From assembly GCA_024233575.1 (NCBI GenBank), contig JACKPN010000001.1, positions 248,001 to 312,000 on the forward strand: a stretch of DNA of 64,000 nt, read 5' to 3'. The notes beneath the pieces were generated by a model, which made no database searches, was not told where the DNA came from, and saw only the letters and a program-made list of their open reading frames with translations. This stretch comes from Chlamydiales bacterium. GTDB taxonomy: Bacteria; Chlamydiota; Chlamydiia; Chlamydiales; Criblamydiaceae. Below are positions 62,254 through 64,000 of this stretch, piece by piece; position 1 is the first letter of the stretch; the number at the start of each line of letters is the position of its first letter. Position numbers and translations under genes: made by a program.

Positions 62254-63068
62254 CTGTTGACAGCCTCATACACTCTTAACAGTACCTCAAGTAAAGGAAC
62301 TAGCTCGTCAATAGGGCAAACCGTCGTCGCATCGCTTTTTGCTTGGCTAGGATTGGGGTGCGCCTCCATAAAAAGACTGTGCGCACCGGCAGCGACGGCC
62401 GCTTTTGCCAAGGTGGGAAGAAACTCGCGCTGTCCGCCTGTACTTTCGCCAAGCCCTCCGGGCAGCTGCAACGAGTGGGTAGCGTCAAAGCATACAGGAT
62501 GCCCAAGGTTTGCCATGATCGGGATCGCGCGCATGTCGCTGACGAGGTTGTTGTAGCCGAAGGTCACGCCTCGTTCCATGAGGATAATTTGATCGTTTCC
62601 ACTTTCTGTTATTTTCTCTACAACATTTTTCATGTCCCAAGGTGCGAGGAACTGCCCTTTTTTCACCTGGAGGGGTCGTCCCGTCTTTGCTGCTGCAACA
62701 ATGAGGTCAGTCTGACGACAAAGGAAGGCAGGGATCTGCAGCAGATCGCAAACTTTTCCGGCCTCCACCGCCTCCTCTGGGGAATGAACGTCAGTGACGA
62801 CAGGGAGGTCTAGCTCATCTTTCACTCTTTTCAGGATGCGCAGCCCCTCTTCTATACCTGGACCACGAAAAGAATGGATAGACGAGCGGTTAGCCTTATC
62901 GTAGCTAGCCTTAAAGATCAGGTTGACCGGCAAGGGCGCGATCAGTTCCTTGATCTTACCTGCTAGGTCGAAACAGTGTTCTTCGCTTTCAATCACACAC
63001 GGACCGGTGATCAACGTTAGTGGTTCATTAGGACCAATAAGAAAGTTTTTAACTTCGACTTTTTTCAT
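62250..63068 (-). CDS. kdsA: 3-deoxy-D-manno-octulosonate 8-phosphate synthase
   Basis: 272 residues. Condenses PEP and arabinose-5-phosphate to Kdo-8-phosphate for LPS. Signatures: ITGPCVIESEEHCFDLAGKI, FKASYDKANRSSIHSFRGPG, FLCRQTDLIVAAAKTGRPLQ, VCFDATHSLQLPGG. The active-site loop lysines and histidine are present. Length is normal. Overlaps folK and the lptC-like gene by 4 bases, linking Kdo supply to LPS transport genes. Confidence 0.97.
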   Translation of the reverse strand: MKKVEVKNFLIGPNEPLTLITGPCVIESEEHCFDLAGKIKELIAPLPVNLIFKASYDKANRSSIHSFRGPGIEEGLRILKRVKDELDLPVVTDVHSPEEAVEAGKVCDLLQIPAFLCRQTDLIVAAAKTGRPLQVKKGQFLAPWDMKNVVEKITESGNDQIILMERGVTFGYNNLVSDMRAIPIMANLGHPVCFDATHSLQLPGGLGESTGGQREFLPTLAKAAVAAGAHSLFMEAHPNPSQAKSDATTVCPIDELVPLLEVLLRVYEAVNR

Positions 63069-63598
63069 GCTTGTTTCCTATCGATTTCAAGAGGGGTCAC
63101 CGTTTCCTGGTGGACATTTGGGAATTCTTTGAAGTATGCCTGCAGATCAAACCAAGTATAGCCGCCTGCAAGATCGGGTAATGGTATTTGCTCTGTCAGA
63201 TCCATGAGCGGCTTTACTACGAAAAGACGTTCCCGCCATCGCGGATGAGGGATCTCTAATCTAGAATCTTGGTACTTTTCTGTTCCATAAAAGATGATAT
63301 CCAAGTCAAGAAAGCGGGGGGCATTACGAGTAGCGCTCCTAGGTCCGAAGGAGATCTCGATCTTCTTCATGGCATCAAACAATTCTTTCGGCGAAAGTGT
63401 TGTCTTAATCCTACACATTGCATTGACATAATCTTGTTGCGGGATTCCCCCAACAGGCGTTGTTTGATAAAGCCGAGAGCACACTACAGAGGAAATCTCG
63501 GGCAACTCATCGATCATCTTTAAGGCTTTGCCGATAGCGGTGATCACGTCGCCCATATTTCCCCCTAGGCTAATGTATACTTCCCTGCTATCGTCCAT
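63065..63598 (-). CDS. folK: 6-hydroxymethyl-7,8-dihydropterin pyrophosphokinase
   Basis: 177 residues. Transfers pyrophosphate from ATP to the pterin in folate synthesis. Signatures: YISLGGNMGDVITAIGKALK at the N-terminus, SRLYQTTPVGGIPQQDYVNA, and the catalytic RNAPRFLDLDIIFYG with its metal-binding DLD. Normal size. First gene of the overlapping folK-kdsA-lptC-lptA-lptB run. The amidotransferase at 58.5 kb may also touch folate supply. Confidence 0.95.
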   Translation of the reverse strand: MDDSREVYISLGGNMGDVITAIGKALKMIDELPEISSVVCSRLYQTTPVGGIPQQDYVNAMCRIKTTLSPKELFDAMKKIEISFGPRSATRNAPRFLDLDIIFYGTEKYQDSRLEIPHPRWRERLFVVKPLMDLTEQIPLPDLAGGYTWFDLQAYFKEFPNVHQETVTPLEIDRKQA

Positions 63599-63640
63599 CG
63601 CTTATACTCCAAGGTTCAGAGGTCGCTTCAACTATACAGG

Positions 63641-64000
63641 CTAGCTAATTCCATCACAAGCCGGCAGGCCCATCTCCAGCAAACTGTCATAAACCTCCCG
63701 AGCTGAAGGGCGATCTTGCGGCTCTTTGCTGAAAATCTTCACCATAAGTTCCTGCAGCCCTGGAATCGTAAATTCGGGAATATTTCTTTCAACATACACC
63801 CTTAGATTTTCCGCAAGAAAATGATCGATTAAAAGCTTACGATCCTGTTCATGTTTCATCTCTTTGCAGAACAGCCCCAGAAAAATGCACCCAACGCTCC
63901 AAATATCGCTTTTCTGAGTCATTAACATCTCTTCCATCGCATACTCGGGAGGCATATAACTAGGGGTTCCTCCAATTACATGTTCTCCCATTTTCGGCAT
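63641..64000 (-). CDS. Hanks-type Ser/Thr protein kinase, C-terminal part (runs off right edge)
   Basis: 119 residues are in the window and the frame is open at 64000. Kinase subdomains VIII (GGTPSYMPPEYAMEE, with PPE in place of APE), IX (QKSDIWSVGCIFLGLFCKEM) and XI (KEPQDRPSAREVYDSLLEMG) are recognisable. The catalytic loop and N-lobe lie outside. No C-terminal membrane helix or PASTA domain follows, so this kinase is probably soluble. Chlamydiae encode several such kinases, some secreted. The ATG at 64000 is internal, not the true start. Confidence 0.88.
   Translation of the reverse strand: MPKMGEHVIGGTPSYMPPEYAMEEMLMTQKSDIWSVGCIFLGLFCKEMKHEQDRKLLIDHFLAENLRVYVERNIPEFTIPGLQELMVKIFSKEPQDRPSAREVYDSLLEMGLPACDGIS

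Noticed and set aside
1..64000. tRNA or rRNA genes
   Set aside because: No T-arm/anticodon pattern or rRNA segment was noticed on either strand by eye; a covariance-model search was not possible.

Overview
The window comes from a member of the Chlamydiae, most likely an environmental (Parachlamydia-like) lineage and not Chlamydia itself. The evidence is gene content and order. The S10/spc/alpha ribosomal cluster lacks rpsJ, rpsN, rpmD and rpmJ. lpxC-fabZ-lpxA-fmt and a block of hydrophobic Cap1/CT529-position genes lie just upstream of rplC. A second block follows the chlamydial order dacF / rsbW / outer-membrane genes / dnaE / uhpC / hisS / aspS / mip / spoU / trxA. An NTP-independent hexose-phosphate transporter (UhpC) and a Ser/Thr kinase fit an obligate intracellular lifestyle. 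Genus cannot be fixed from the sequence alone. No rRNA, tRNA, CRISPR array, prophage or transposase gene was seen.

Layout. 1-11.4 kb: leftward ribosomal operon, rplC to rpoA (rpoA runs off the left edge), with a promoter before rplC and a second one before rpsM. 11.4-15 kb: SLBB-domain protein, an orphan open frame, and three hydrophobic proteins at the position of the chlamydial inclusion-protein gene cap1. 15-21 kb: fmt, lpxA, fabZ, lpxC (lipid A), an unknown gene, and lnt. 21-22.4 kb: DoxX protein and two tandem secreted paralogues. 22.5-26 kb: RNA m5C methyltransferase, a 324-bp inverted-repeat element, SurA-like chaperone, rsmA. 26-35 kb: dacF, a gene behind a consensus sigma-54 promoter, rsbW, LptE-like and BamD-like envelope genes, dnaE, uhpC. 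35-40 kb: accessory island with an 828-residue FHA/transmembrane protein and two decayed genes. 40-47.6 kb: hisS (its start is out of frame), aspS, mip, trmL, a DUF2905-like gene, trxA, trhO, a YchJ-like gene and a Cys-rich protein. 47.6-53.4 kb: SNF2 helicase, hairpin array, two 57-residue paralogues, ogt, a gene carrying an in-frame copy of the repeat element, ferredoxin, MORN-type lipoprotein. 53.4-58 kb: pheT and a proline-rich coiled-coil protein. 58-64 kb: ndk, an orphan trpG/pabA-type amidotransferase, a second Ndk with a lipoprotein signal, then leftward lptB-lptA-lptC-kdsA-folK and the 3' part of a kinase gene.

How it fits together. The conserved parts make ribosomes, aminoacyl-tRNAs and the outer membrane: lipid A (lpxC/fabZ/lpxA), Kdo (kdsA), LPS transport (LptA/B/C and perhaps LptE), lipoprotein maturation (lnt) and OMP folding (SurA and BamD-like proteins). 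Many genes overlap by 1-4 bases (lpxC/fabZ, fmt/next gene, folK/kdsA/lptC/lptA/lptB), suggesting translational coupling. The most unusual features are the coding-compatible palindromic element present twice, the lipoprotein-type Ndk, the 57-residue protein pair, the hisS 5' frameshift, the sigma-54 promoter, and the candidate host-interaction proteins. No wholly new multi-gene system is evident; most of the window is conserved core genome.
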